Shown in pieces: positions 16,599-25,340 of a DNA stretch of 64,000 nt; the first letter of the stretch is position 1; each line of letters begins with the position of its first letter. Position numbers and translations under genes: made by a program. Source of the DNA: Novosphingobium olei (GTDB lineage Bacteria > Pseudomonadota > Alphaproteobacteria > Sphingomonadales > Sphingomonadaceae); the NCBI RefSeq assembly GCF_012927405.1, contig NZ_JABBGM010000001.1:316001-380000 (forward strand), written 5' to 3'. Under the pieces are notes generated by a model that was given only the letters and a program-made list of their open reading frames with translations, was not told the origin of the DNA and ran no database searches.

Positions 16599-18845
16599 AT
16601 GCGCCTTCCGTTTTCGGACATGTACAACCGGCCCGACGAGCGCAACCTGCTCGACCGCACGGGCCAGGGCCTGATCGGCAAGCCGCTCGACCGGCCGGAA
16701 GGTCCGCTCAAAGTGAGCGGCGCGGCGACCTATTCGGCGGAATGGAATCTGCCTAACTGCGCCGAAGGCGTGCTCGTGCTCGCCTCGATCCCGCAAGGGA
16801 CTGTCCGCGAAATCCATGCAGATCCGGTGCTGGCGATGCCGGGCGTGATGGCGGTGATCGCGGACAAGGCGATGGTGCGCCGCTCCGCGCAAGGGACGGC
16901 GGGCAAGGCGCCGGCGCAGGACGTGACCACGGTCGAATATTTCGGCCAGCCAGTGGCCGTGGTGGTCGCCGAAACGTTTGAGCAGGCCCGCGACGCGGCG
17001 CTCGCGCTGCGCGTGGACTACGATCCGGCGGAAAAGCCGGTGCCGCTCGATCCCGAAAGCCCGCAGGCAGAGGTCGAGACCCCGTCGGACAGCAAGCCGA
17101 TCGAAGGCGGCGATCTTGACGCCGCCATGCGCGAGGCTGCGTTCGCTATCGATGTTTCTTACGACACGCCCGGCCATGCCAGCGCGGCGATGGAGCCGCA
17201 CGTGACCATTGCCGAATGGCAGGACGACCGCCTGATCCTGCGCGGAAGCTACCAGATGCTGTCGCACAACGTGAAGGAGATCGCCGACTGCCTCTCGATC
17301 AAGCCGGACAAGGTGCGGATCATTGCGCCTTATGTCGGCGGCGGCTTCGGCTCGAAGCTGGGCATCACGCACGAAGCCGTGGCGGCGGCGGTGGCGGCGC
17401 GAGAGATCGGCCGGCCGGTGCGCGTGGTGATGACGCGCCAGCAGGTGTTCCAGACGGTTATGCGGCGCTCCGAAACGCGCCAGCGGGTGCGGCTCGCTGC
17501 CGATGCGGGCGGGCGCATCGTGGGGCTGGGGCACGAGGCGCTCGTCTCCAACCTTCCGCAAGAAGACTTCGCCGAGCCGGTGACGCAGGCGACCGAATTC
17601 CTCTACGGCGGCGACAACCGCCTGCTCAAGGTGGAGGTCGCGCGGATCAGCCGCCTGACCGCAGGATCGGTGCGTGCACCGGGCGAAGCGGTCGGCATGC
17701 AGGTGCTCGAGGCGGCGATGGACGAACTGGCCGAGGCGATCGGCATGGACCCCATCGAACTGCGCAAGCGCAACCTGCCCGCGACTGTGCCGGTTGAAGG
17801 CACGCCCTATTCCTCGCGGATGCTGGTCGAGGCGCTCGAAGCTGGAGCTAAGGCCTTCGGCTGGGACCGGCGCCAGCCCACGCCCTGCCAGACGCGCGAG
17901 GGCGACTGGTGGATCGGCCATGGCGTCGCCAGCGCGGCGCGCGTCAACATGATGGTCCCGGCAGAGGCACGGGTGACGCTGAATCCCGATGGCAGTGCGC
18001 TGGTGGAAACCGACCAGACCGACATCGGCACAGGCTCCTATGCCATTCTCGGCCAGATCGCCGGCGAGATGCTCGGCCTGCCGATCGAGCGCGTGAAAGT
18101 GGAACTGGGCGATACGCGCCTGCCCGCTGGCGCAGGATCGGGCGGCAGCTTCGGAGCGATCTCCACCGGATCTGCGGTGATGCGCGCCTGCGAGGCGATC
18201 CGTGAAACCTTGGCCAAGAAACTGGGGTGCGAGGCCGAGGAGCTGCAGCTGAAGGACGGCGTCGCAAGTGGCGGCGGCAAGCAGCAGCCGATCGCGGGCC
18301 TGGTGCAGGAAAAGCCGCTGGCCGAAACCGGTTCGATCAAGCCCGGCAAGACGGCCAAGGATTTCTCCCAGGCGAGCTACGGCGCGTTCTTTGCCGAAGT
18401 CGCGGTCCATGCCTTCACCGGCGAAACGCGGGTGCGACGGATGACCGGGGCGTTCGGCTTCGGCCGCGTGCTCAACGCCAAGACCGCGCGCTCGCAGTGC
18501 CTTGGCGGCATGGTCTGGGGCATCGGCAGCGCACTGACCGAGGAACTGGCGTTCGACTTGCGCGACGGCCACCTCGTCAACCACGACCTCGCCGAATATC
18601 ACGTGCCGGTTCACGCGGACGTTCCGGCGATCGAGGTCATCCTGCTCGAGGAGCGGGATGCGGCGGCCAGCCCGCTGCAGGCCAAGGGCGTGGGCGAACT
18701 GGGCATATGCGGTGCGGCTGGCGCCATTGCCAATGCCATCCACAACGCTTGCGGGGTGCGCGTGCGCAGCTTCCCGCTGACGCTCGACAAGCTGATCGAC
18801 CAGCTTCCCGACCCCTTCGCTCCGGCGACGGCCAAAGTCGCCTGA
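16599..18845 (+). CDS. Molybdenum hydroxylase large subunit, molybdopterin-binding
   Basis: A 748-residue catalytic subunit. The molybdopterin loop YVGGGFGSKLG is near residue 244, and TGSAVMRACEA and the active-site stretch KGVGELGICGAAGAIANA follow. The catalytic Glu of the GVGE motif is residue 700. An early phrase, GKPLDRPEGPLKVSGAATYSAEWN, is typical of PaoC/YagR-like and isoquinoline/aldehyde oxidoreductase subunits. It hydroxylates an aldehyde or aromatic heterocycle with water-derived oxygen at a Mo=S centre. With the PaoB-like medium subunit, an aromatic aldehyde is the best guess. A catalase-family gene follows after 14 nt. Confidence 0.93.
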   Translation: MRLPFSDMYNRPDERNLLDRTGQGLIGKPLDRPEGPLKVSGAATYSAEWNLPNCAEGVLVLASIPQGTVREIHADPVLAMPGVMAVIADKAMVRRSAQGTAGKAPAQDVTTVEYFGQPVAVVVAETFEQARDAALALRVDYDPAEKPVPLDPESPQAEVETPSDSKPIEGGDLDAAMREAAFAIDVSYDTPGHASAAMEPHVTIAEWQDDRLILRGSYQMLSHNVKEIADCLSIKPDKVRIIAPYVGGGFGSKLGITHEAVAAAVAAREIGRPVRVVMTRQQVFQTVMRRSETRQRVRLAADAGGRIVGLGHEALVSNLPQEDFAEPVTQATEFLYGGDNRLLKVEVARISRLTAGSVRAPGEAVGMQVLEAAMDELAEAIGMDPIELRKRNLPATVPVEGTPYSSRMLVEALEAGAKAFGWDRRQPTPCQTREGDWWIGHGVASAARVNMMVPAEARVTLNPDGSALVETDQTDIGTGSYAILGQIAGEMLGLPIERVKVELGDTRLPAGAGSGGSFGAISTGSAVMRACEAIRETLAKKLGCEAEELQLKDGVASGGGKQQPIAGLVQEKPLAETGSIKPGKTAKDFSQASYGAFFAEVAVHAFTGETRVRRMTGAFGFGRVLNAKTARSQCLGGMVWGIGSALTEELAFDLRDGHLVNHDLAEYHVPVHADVPAIEVILLEERDAAASPLQAKGVGELGICGAAGAIANAIHNACGVRVRSFPLTLDKLIDQLPDPFAPATAKVA

Positions 18846-18859
18846 AAGGACACCAAGAG

Positions 18860-19954
18860 ATGATCGCCCCTCCGATCCCCTATTCGCCTTCGCTCGAACA
18901 GCCGCTCGATGACGAGGACGAGACCGACGCTTCGCTGGAAGCCTCGTTCGCGCATATCCTGGAAACGACATTCAAGGATTACGGCAAGCCCGTGCGCGCG
19001 GTTCACGCCAAGGCGCACGCGCTGTTCGAAGGCACGTTCACGGTAGATGCCACGCTGCCGCGCGAGCTGGCGCAGGGGCTGTTCGCGCAGCCGGGCGAAT
19101 ACCGCGCGGCCCTGCGCGTCTCGACCAACCCCGGCGACATCCTCGATGACAACGTCGTGCTGCCGCGCGGCCTTGCGCTCAAGGTCGAAGGGGTGGGCGG
19201 CGAAATGCTGCCCGATACCGATGGCGATGCGCAGGATTTCCTGATGGTCAACGCGCCGATTTTCGCCGCGCCATCGGCAAAGAAGTTCGCGGGCAAGCTG
19301 AAGCTGCTGGCCGCGACGACAGACCGTGCCGAAGGCGCCAAGGTCGCGCTGTCCAGCGTGCTGGGCTTCATCAACGGTGCACTGGGCAAAGTCGGGCTGG
19401 AATCGGGCGCGCTCGCCGCGATGGGCGGTGCGCGGCAGGTCCATCCGCTGGGCGAGACCTATTTTTCGACGACGCCGTTCCGCCACGGCGACTACGTGGC
19501 CAAGTACCGACTGCGCCCGATCTCCCCATCGCTCACCGCGCTGGCCGGCACCGAGATCGACACGTCAGGCCGGCCCGATGGCCTACGCGAAACCCTTCGC
19601 GAGGATGCCCGCTCCCTGACCGGCGAATGGGCGTTCGAAGTGCAGTTGCTGCGCGATCTCGACAAGCAGCCGATCGAGGATGCCAGCGTGGAATGGAAAG
19701 AGGACGAGGCGCCCTTCGTGCAGGTGGCGACGCTGCGCATCGAACCGCAGGATAGCTGGAGCGCGGAGAAGGTCGCCCGGATCGACGAGGCCCTGCACTT
19801 TTCGCCGTGGAACGGCCTTGCCGCTCACCAGCCGCTGGGCAACGTCAACCGCGCCCGCCGCCGCGCTTACAAGCAATCTGCCGATTTCCGCGCCACGGGC
19901 GGTGGTTGTCCCATGACGGCGGCCCGCACGGCAGAGCCATCGGCGGCCGGCTGA
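18860..19954 (+). CDS. Catalase-family (short, heme-binding) protein
   Basis: A 364-residue protein of the small catalase-like group, shorter than the roughly 480-residue monofunctional catalases. The distal His region appears as RAVHAKAHALFEG (about 47-59) and the following LMVNAPIF resembles the distal Asn region. The C-terminus FSPWNGLAAHQPLGNVNRARR is typical of the group. The classical proximal heme Tyr segment is not evident. The gene is 14 nt behind the Mo hydroxylase large subunit, so it may remove peroxide or lipid hydroperoxide formed by that enzyme. It ends 16 nt before the 3' end of a tRNA on the other strand. Confidence 0.85.
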   Translation: MIAPPIPYSPSLEQPLDDEDETDASLEASFAHILETTFKDYGKPVRAVHAKAHALFEGTFTVDATLPRELAQGLFAQPGEYRAALRVSTNPGDILDDNVVLPRGLALKVEGVGGEMLPDTDGDAQDFLMVNAPIFAAPSAKKFAGKLKLLAATTDRAEGAKVALSSVLGFINGALGKVGLESGALAAMGGARQVHPLGETYFSTTPFRHGDYVAKYRLRPISPSLTALAGTEIDTSGRPDGLRETLREDARSLTGEWAFEVQLLRDLDKQPIEDASVEWKEDEAPFVQVATLRIEPQDSWSAEKVARIDEALHFSPWNGLAAHQPLGNVNRARRRAYKQSADFRATGGGCPMTAARTAEPSAAG

Positions 19955-19969
19955 TCATGGTGCGCAGGG

Positions 19970-20045
19970 TGGTGGGCCCGGCAGGATTCGAACCCGCGAC
20001 CTAGCCGTTATGAGCGGCCAGCTCTAACCGCTGAGCTACAGGCCC
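19970..20045 (-). tRNA. tRNA with CAU anticodon, probably tRNA-Ile2 (lysidine-type)
   Basis: A complete 76-nt cloverleaf on the minus strand including an encoded CCA (19970-19972). The acceptor stem GGGCCTG pairs with CGGGCCC with one G-T. The anticodon loop CTCATAA gives CAU, and the T loop GTTCGAATC is canonical. CAU could mean elongator Met or the Ile2 species modified by TilS. The arm GTTAGAGC followed by the GGTCGCGGGTTCGAATC block resembles bacterial Ile2 more than Met, and there is no initiator-type C1-A72 mismatch. Ile2 is favoured but not certain. Confidence 0.88.
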
Positions 20046-20092
20046 ACGCGGAATTTGCGTTAGTGGCGGCAGCCGCGCTTGGCAAGCCGGGC

Positions 20093-21094
20093 TCAAACCT
20101 GTGCGGCGCGCATCAGTTCTTGAACGCCCGTCGGACGGACGCCGCGCTGCTGCAGGTAGGCAAACACCTTGCGCCACCAATCGTACAGGCGGTCAAGGTC
20201 ATCCTCGTCACGCACATAGGGGGTGTTGCCGGGGCGCAGCGAAGGGCTGTGGAACGAGAACACCAGCACCGGCAGGCCATCGTCGAGCGCGATGTCGATG
20301 CCGCGCAGCGCTTCGTCGGCGTTGATGCCCTCGGGCGTCAGCGGAATGCGTTCGAGCAGGCCGGTACGCGCCAGTAGCCCGCGCAGACGGGGAACCCGCC
20401 ACAGCGCGGGGTACAGCCAGTGCCCCTGTCCCCGCAGCGGGCCCCAGAACACCGTGGTCAGCGGCAGCTCCATCAGCCCGCGGGTGCGGTCGATCCACCA
20501 GGGGATGACCGGGTGATCGCGGAAATTGGGCCCGCCATGGCTCGAATAATCGAAGCGCGAGCGCACCGAGCTGTCGATCGCGATCGAACATTCGCCCAGG
20601 ATCGGGGCCGTGGCCGGGCCCACGCCATAGCGGCCGGCGCGATAGACCAGCGGGGGTGCACCGAACGCCTGTTCGACGAGATTGCGCAACGCCCTGATCT
20701 TGGCCCGCTCCACCTCGGGCGGCAGGTTGCCGGCAAAGCTGTTGTGGACGTTGAGTTCTTCGACATGCGGCGGGCTGACCCAGGGATGCAGCTGTATGCC
20801 GATGTCGGCGCGCCCTTCGCGCACGGCTGGACCAAGCGCTTCGGCCGCGCGCTGATCACCGGCCACCGGGTGATCGACCAGCCATAGCGGAGTCACGCCG
20901 AAGCCTTCGCAGAACTGCTGGAACTTGGCGAGGCGCGGCACGTGGGCAAGGCCATGGCCGGTGCGCTCGAACGGCTTGGACCAGTCGAACTCCTCTTCCG
21001 CGTCGATCGTGACCAGGAAGCGCTGACCGAAATCGGATGCGAAACGGACGAAATCTTCCGGGCGCGGCAGGTCTAGGATGCCGGATTGGCGCAT
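20093..21094 (-). CDS. Polysaccharide deacetylase-like protein (WalW type)
   Basis: A 333-residue protein. The N-terminal strand is VTIDAEEEFDWSKPF (about 28-42), with the acidic residues of the NodB-like barrel. Next come QLHPWVSPPHVEE (metal-type His), RAGRYGVG, and a late FSFHSPSLRPG. This is the WalW branch of polysaccharide deacetylases found in alphaproteobacteria. It starts 14 nt after the stop of the histidine-kinase-like gene, so they form a two-gene leftward operon. Likely role: deacetylation in cell-wall or surface glycan metabolism, with no exact substrate known. Confidence 0.82.
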   Translation of the reverse strand: MRQSGILDLPRPEDFVRFASDFGQRFLVTIDAEEEFDWSKPFERTGHGLAHVPRLAKFQQFCEGFGVTPLWLVDHPVAGDQRAAEALGPAVREGRADIGIQLHPWVSPPHVEELNVHNSFAGNLPPEVERAKIRALRNLVEQAFGAPPLVYRAGRYGVGPATAPILGECSIAIDSSVRSRFDYSSHGGPNFRDHPVIPWWIDRTRGLMELPLTTVFWGPLRGQGHWLYPALWRVPRLRGLLARTGLLERIPLTPEGINADEALRGIDIALDDGLPVLVFSFHSPSLRPGNTPYVRDEDDLDRLYDWWRKVFAYLQQRGVRPTGVQELMRAAQV

Positions 21095-21108
21095 CGAGGG
21101 GGCGGCGT

Positions 21109-22935
21109 TCAGGCGACGCCGCGCGGGCGTTCGGGCGAAGCCGCAGGGTGGGCGCCGGCAAGCGGCAGATCGACCAGCAGCCGGGCGGCGCTGCGGGCAA
21201 GATGTCCGCCCACCGAGCGGACTTCGGCTGCGGCAAGGCGCAAGGCGAAGCCGTTGCCCAGCATGGCCTGCGTCGGCGAACTGGGCGTTGTCCGGTTGTC
21301 GGGCGCGAACAGCGCGGCATCGTCGCGCATCGCCAGGGCCGAGGGCAGCGGCAGGACCAGCCGGGCATAGCCGGCAGCCTCGCCCAACGAGAGCGACAGA
21401 CGTTCGCCCGGCGCGGCCGATGCGGCAATCACCGACAGCATGCGCCACAGCATGCGTTCAAGCTCGATGGGTTCGATCGCGACCATCACCGGGGATTCGG
21501 GGATGGCCAGGCGCAGGCGCACTTCGCGCGGGCCGATCGCAGGTTCGAGCTGGCTGACCAGCCGGGTCAGCACTGCGCACAGGTCGGTCTCGCCGCCTTC
21601 GTGCTCGACCTGGCCGGTCTCGAGCCGGGCAAGCCGCTCGACTTCCTCGAACCCTGCCAGCATGCGCGCGGCGTCGGAGGCGACGCTGGCGGCAAGGCTG
21701 CGATACTGGTGCGGGGTTGGTCCGAAGATCTGCTGCTGGATCAGCTCGGCAAAACCCTGGATCGCATTGATCGGGGTGCGCAGTTCGTGAAGCAGCTGGC
21801 GCAGGCGATCGGTGCTGCTGTCGCCTTCGTCATCGTTGGCGGCCGCTGCCGCGCGCACGGGTTCGGGGCGGCGCAGGCGGGCGTGATAGCCGGTGTAATG
21901 GCCGCCTTCGCGAGCGAACGATGGGACGGCATCGACGCGCCATGAACCGGCGACCGGCGCGGTTCCTTCGAATGTCATCAGCCCGGCTTCGACCGGCAGG
22001 CGCGAACGGAAGGCGCGCAGCGTGTCGGCATCGCAGGTGGCGGGGGCATCGACTTCGCCGGTGAAGGGGCGATGGCCGACCAGCATCGGCGCGTGGGCGG
22101 CATCGGCGGCCACGATCATGCCTTCGGCATCGATGCGGATGTCGATCGCGGTGACGATGCGCGGGGCGGGCGCTTCGGCGGCGACGGCTTCCAGTTCCGC
22201 CTCTTCGTCCGTGGCGCGCGCGGGCGGCTGGCTTTCGCGGAAGCGGCGGAAGGCCTCGATACGACGGACGATGTCGCCGATGCCTTCCCGCTGCGGGGGC
22301 GAAAGCAGGCTTTCCTGCTGCGCCGAAACGAGTTCGAGCGGCGGCGGCGTCTGTCCGTCGTCAGGCTTGTAGCTGTGCTCGGGCGCGCGCTCGTCGTCGT
22401 GCGCTGCATCGTCGGCGATCGGTTCGGGCTCGGGCGTCCGGATCGGCGCGTTCGCTATCGCCATTGCCGCGGCCATCACGGGCTGGGGCACATAGTCGTC
22501 GGGTTCGGGCAGCGCAAAATCGTTGACGCCGAGCCGGGCGAGCAGATCGTGGACCTTGTCGCCCAGATCGCGGCGATGGCGCAGCGCGCCGCGTGCGCGC
22601 ACCGGCAATTCGGGAATCAGATCGAGCCAGTCGGCTTCGGACAGGTTGGCACCGGCCACTGCCGCCATCGCCAGTTCCGGGCTGCGCTGGACGAAGCGCC
22701 AGACGAGCGCGGGCGAACGCAGACCGCCCGAGCGCAGCAGTGAAGCGCAATCGTCTTCGTCCAGCGTATCGGCGATCGTTTCGAGGCGGGTGAGGGCGGC
22801 GGCCTGCACCGGCGTGGGCGGCGTTGCCATCTCCCTGCCAAGCAGGTCGGCCAGCTGGCGGAACTGGATCCGCAAGGACAGCCGCCCCGTCGCATTCGTG
22901 CGCAACACGGTTGCCAGGCGGTCGTCAACGATCAT
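21109..22935 (-). CDS. Sensor histidine kinase-like protein with degenerate ATPase domain
   Basis: A 608-residue protein without membrane segments. The N-terminal 160 residues are helical, residues 170-250 are acidic and Pro-rich, and about 255-350 look PAS-like. The dimerisation/phospho-acceptor helix LRQLLHELRTPINAIQG carries His383. The ATPase domain is unusual: the N-box place (about 492-507, LERMLWRMLSVIAASA) lacks the essential Asn, no DxGxG G1 box is visible, and only GNGFALRLAA (560-569) recalls the G2 box. It may be a pseudokinase or a phosphotransfer protein. The ATG at 22935 is the first credible start. Confidence 0.82.
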   Translation of the reverse strand: MIVDDRLATVLRTNATGRLSLRIQFRQLADLLGREMATPPTPVQAAALTRLETIADTLDEDDCASLLRSGGLRSPALVWRFVQRSPELAMAAVAGANLSEADWLDLIPELPVRARGALRHRRDLGDKVHDLLARLGVNDFALPEPDDYVPQPVMAAAMAIANAPIRTPEPEPIADDAAHDDERAPEHSYKPDDGQTPPPLELVSAQQESLLSPPQREGIGDIVRRIEAFRRFRESQPPARATDEEAELEAVAAEAPAPRIVTAIDIRIDAEGMIVAADAAHAPMLVGHRPFTGEVDAPATCDADTLRAFRSRLPVEAGLMTFEGTAPVAGSWRVDAVPSFAREGGHYTGYHARLRRPEPVRAAAAANDDEGDSSTDRLRQLLHELRTPINAIQGFAELIQQQIFGPTPHQYRSLAASVASDAARMLAGFEEVERLARLETGQVEHEGGETDLCAVLTRLVSQLEPAIGPREVRLRLAIPESPVMVAIEPIELERMLWRMLSVIAASAAPGERLSLSLGEAAGYARLVLPLPSALAMRDDAALFAPDNRTTPSSPTQAMLGNGFALRLAAAEVRSVGGHLARSAARLLVDLPLAGAHPAASPERPRGVA

Positions 22936-23041
22936 TGCAGCCTTGCTCTCCTGATCCCGGCGGGCGGCCGCACCATGGCCGTTTCGGGCCGGCCGCGCTA
23001 GCGTACGAGACCCTAACAAATTGTGGAATCGCCTGAAAGGT

Positions 23042-23066
23042 CCACATTGATTGCGTTGCAATGTGG
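23042..23066. promoter_or_regulatory. Palindromic operator candidate between kinase-like gene and lrp-type gene
   Basis: A perfect 8-bp inverted repeat, CCACATTG at 23042-23049 and CAATGTGG at 23059-23066, has a 9-bp spacer. It lies in the 266-bp divergent gap between the kinase-like gene (start 22935) and the Lrp-type regulator (start 23202). Size and symmetry fit a dimeric repressor site. Autoregulation by the Lrp-type protein is a guess, since the site does not match the E. coli Lrp consensus. Confidence 0.4.
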
Positions 23067-23201
23067 CACGATTGCGGTATGTCACAACATTATTATCGTC
23101 TTTACGCCGATTGGGTGTGGAAAGTTGCCGGGGTCCCGGTCGACAAGCTTCCTCGCCCGGTCTTAGGCGGAAGGTCGCAGGCTGGGCTGCGGTAGGAAAG
23201 A

Positions 23202-23669
23202 ATGGCGACACTGGACGCGATCGACCGGCGGCTGCTCGCCGAATTGCAGGACGAAGGACGGGTGACGAACGTCGAGCTGGCGCAGCGCGTCGGCCTGACC
23301 GCGCCGCCGTGCCTGCGCCGCGTCCGCGCGCTGGAAGAAGCGGGCGTTATCCGGGGCTATCACGCCGATCTCGATTCCTCGAAGCTCGGCTTTGCGATCA
23401 CCGTCTTCGCGCTCGTCAGCCTGAAGAGCCAGGCCGAGGAATCGCTGCGCCAGTTCGAGGAGCACATGCGCACGCTGGCCGAAGTGCGCGAGTGCCACAT
23501 GCTCAATGGCGAGATCGACTTCATCCTTAAGATCGTCAGCCGCGACCTGCAGAGCTTCCAGGAATTCCTGACCAGCAAGCTGACGCCCGCGCCCAACGTG
23601 GCGAGCGTCAAGACCAGCCTGACCATCCGCACCGCCAAGCAGTTGCCGGGCGTTCCGCTGGAAGACTGA
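23202..23669 (+). CDS. Lrp/AsnC family transcriptional regulator
   Basis: A 155-residue regulator. It begins MATLDAIDRRLLAELQDEGR, with a winged helix-turn-helix at about 5-60 (LAQRVGLTAPPCLRRVRALEEAGVIRGY), then the RAM/AsnC ligand-binding domain ending in SVKTSLTIRTAK. The length is normal for Lrp. AGGAAAG just upstream supports the ATG. Such proteins respond to amino acids and often autoregulate; the palindrome at 23042-23066 is a candidate site. It converges with the chorismate mutase gene. Confidence 0.93.
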   Translation: MATLDAIDRRLLAELQDEGRVTNVELAQRVGLTAPPCLRRVRALEEAGVIRGYHADLDSSKLGFAITVFALVSLKSQAEESLRQFEEHMRTLAEVRECHMLNGEIDFILKIVSRDLQSFQEFLTSKLTPAPNVASVKTSLTIRTAKQLPGVPLED

Positions 23670-23685
23670 AGCCGGCCTGCTTCGG

Positions 23686-23982
23686 TCAGGCCGCCGGCGA
23701 TCCTGATGCCGCCCGTTCGTGGTGGCGGATCACTTCCTGAATGATGAAGCGCAGGAACTTTTCGGAAAATTCGGGATCGAGCCGGGCGTCCTCGGCCAGC
23801 TTGCGCAGGCGGGCGATCTGGCGCTCTTCGCGGCCGGGGTCCGAAGCGGGGAGCTTGTTCGCGGCCTTGTAGGCACCTACAGCTTGGGTGATGCGGAACC
23901 GTTCGGCCAGGATGTGGATCATCGCCGCATCGATGTTGTCGATGCTCTGGCGGTACCCGGCCAGAACCTGATCGTCGCTCAT
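23686..23982 (-). CDS. Chorismate mutase, AroQ (type II) family
   Basis: A 98-residue all-helical protein with the AroQ pattern: YRQSIDNIDAAMIHILAERFRITQ (residues about 10-33, with Arg, Asp and Arg at the active-site positions), then VGAYKAANK with the conserved Lys and a C-terminal helix ending FIIQEVIRHHE. It converts chorismate to prephenate for Phe/Tyr synthesis; as a free-standing domain it would act as a dimer. Its stop lies 16 nt from the stop of the Lrp-type gene (convergent), and its 5' end is divergent from the prenyl synthase gene. Confidence 0.88.
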   Translation of the reverse strand: MSDDQVLAGYRQSIDNIDAAMIHILAERFRITQAVGAYKAANKLPASDPGREERQIARLRKLAEDARLDPEFSEKFLRFIIQEVIRHHERAASGSPAA

Positions 23983-24106
23983 CTCGAAATCCCCGCTTGC
24001 CCGGCCCACACCCGGGTCCGTCCCCGGCTGCGAATTGCCCGACGGGTCCCCTAAGGCGCAACTTGCGACTTGCCAAGCGCGGGACCGTTCGCCAATCGGG
24101 CAAACG

Positions 24107-25120
24107 ATGACTGGAAACGTCCACCCGCTTCCCCGCAAGGCCGCACCTTCGCTGCAGCCGCTGATGGCGCTGGTCGCCGATGGCATGAACAGCGTCAATG
24201 CGGTGATCCTCGATCGCATGCAGTCGCGCATCCCGCTGATCCCGGCGCTGGCCGGCCACCTGATCGCGGGCGGCGGCAAGCGGATGCGCCCGATGCTGAC
24301 CCTCGCCAGCGCCAGCCTGCTGGGCTACGGCGGCAGCCGGCACTACAAGCTGGCCGCCACGGTGGAGTTCATCCACACCGCAACCCTGCTGCACGACGAC
24401 GTGGTGGACGGGTCTGACATGCGCCGCGGCAAGAAGACCGCGAACATCGTCTACGGCAACCCGGCGACGGTGCTGGTGGGCGACTTCCTGTTCAGCCGCA
24501 GCTTCGAACTGATGGTCGAGGACGGCAGCCTGAAGGTGCTGCGCATCCTGTCCAATGCCAGCGCGGTGATCGCCGAGGGCGAGGTGGACCAGCTGGTTGC
24601 CCAGCGCCAGATCGAGACGAGCGAGGAGCGCTACCTCGCCATCATCAACGCCAAGACCGCCGCGCTGTTCGCCGCCGCCTGCCGCATCGCCGCCGTGGTG
24701 GCCGAACGATCGGACGAGGACGAGATGGCGCTCGATGCCTATGGCCGCAACCTTGGCATTGCGTTCCAGCTCGCCGACGATGCGATCGACTATGATTCCG
24801 ATGCGTCGGAAATGGGCAAGGACCAGGGCGACGATTTCCGCGAGGGCAAGATGACCCTGCCGGTGATCCTGGCCTATGCGCGCGGCACCGAGGACGAGCG
24901 GGCGTTCTGGCGTGCGGCCATTGCCGGCGACCGCAATTCGGACCAAGACCTGGCGCATGCTGTCGCGCTGATCCGCCGCCACGATGCCGTCAACGCGACG
25001 CGCGAACGGGCCCGCCATTATGCCGCCCGCGCGATCGATGCGATCGCCCGCTTCCCCGATGGTGCGGCCAAGGCGGCAATGACCGAAGCGGCCGAATTTG
25101 CCGTCGCTCGCCGGTTCTGA
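24107..25120 (+). CDS. Long-chain polyprenyl diphosphate synthase (octaprenyl/decaprenyl, IspB-like)
   Basis: A 337-residue E-type prenyltransferase. The first Asp-rich motif is LLHDDVVDGSDMRRG (DDVVD at 97-101), with GGGKRMRP upstream as the IPP-binding motif. The second Asp-rich motif is QLADDAIDYD, and GDDFREGKMTLPVI follows. It makes the side chain of ubiquinone; in sphingomonads this is Q-10, so decaprenyl is likely although chain length cannot be read from these motifs. The gene is divergent from chorismate mutase, with 124 bp between the starts. Confidence 0.93.
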   Translation: MTGNVHPLPRKAAPSLQPLMALVADGMNSVNAVILDRMQSRIPLIPALAGHLIAGGGKRMRPMLTLASASLLGYGGSRHYKLAATVEFIHTATLLHDDVVDGSDMRRGKKTANIVYGNPATVLVGDFLFSRSFELMVEDGSLKVLRILSNASAVIAEGEVDQLVAQRQIETSEERYLAIINAKTAALFAAACRIAAVVAERSDEDEMALDAYGRNLGIAFQLADDAIDYDSDASEMGKDQGDDFREGKMTLPVILAYARGTEDERAFWRAAIAGDRNSDQDLAHAVALIRRHDAVNATRERARHYAARAIDAIARFPDGAAKAAMTEAAEFAVARRF

Positions 25121-25340
25121 CCCCGCACTGAATCGCCCCTGATTCGCGACCGTCAAACGGTCCTTCAGAGGCCAAGTTGACAAAGTTGACAGTGTCCTGG
25201 GGAATAATTGCAATCGATCAGTAAGACGAAATTGATCGCCTAGGGCGATTAGTTGTTCATGCAAGGCGCGCAGGCAAGACATGGCGCCATTTGTGCCACG
25301 ACCGTGCCGGAGTAGGAAAATCGCGGGGCGCGCATACCTG

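Noticed and set aside
16518..18971. An 817-codon minus-strand open frame opposite the Mo hydroxylase large subunit
   Set aside because: Antisense shadow of a gene with clear molybdopterin motifs.
25171..25208. Promoter from the tandem TTGACA words after the prenyl synthase gene
   Set aside because: Neither TTGACA has a -10 box at 16-18 bp spacing, and there is no downstream gene on that strand close enough to use it.
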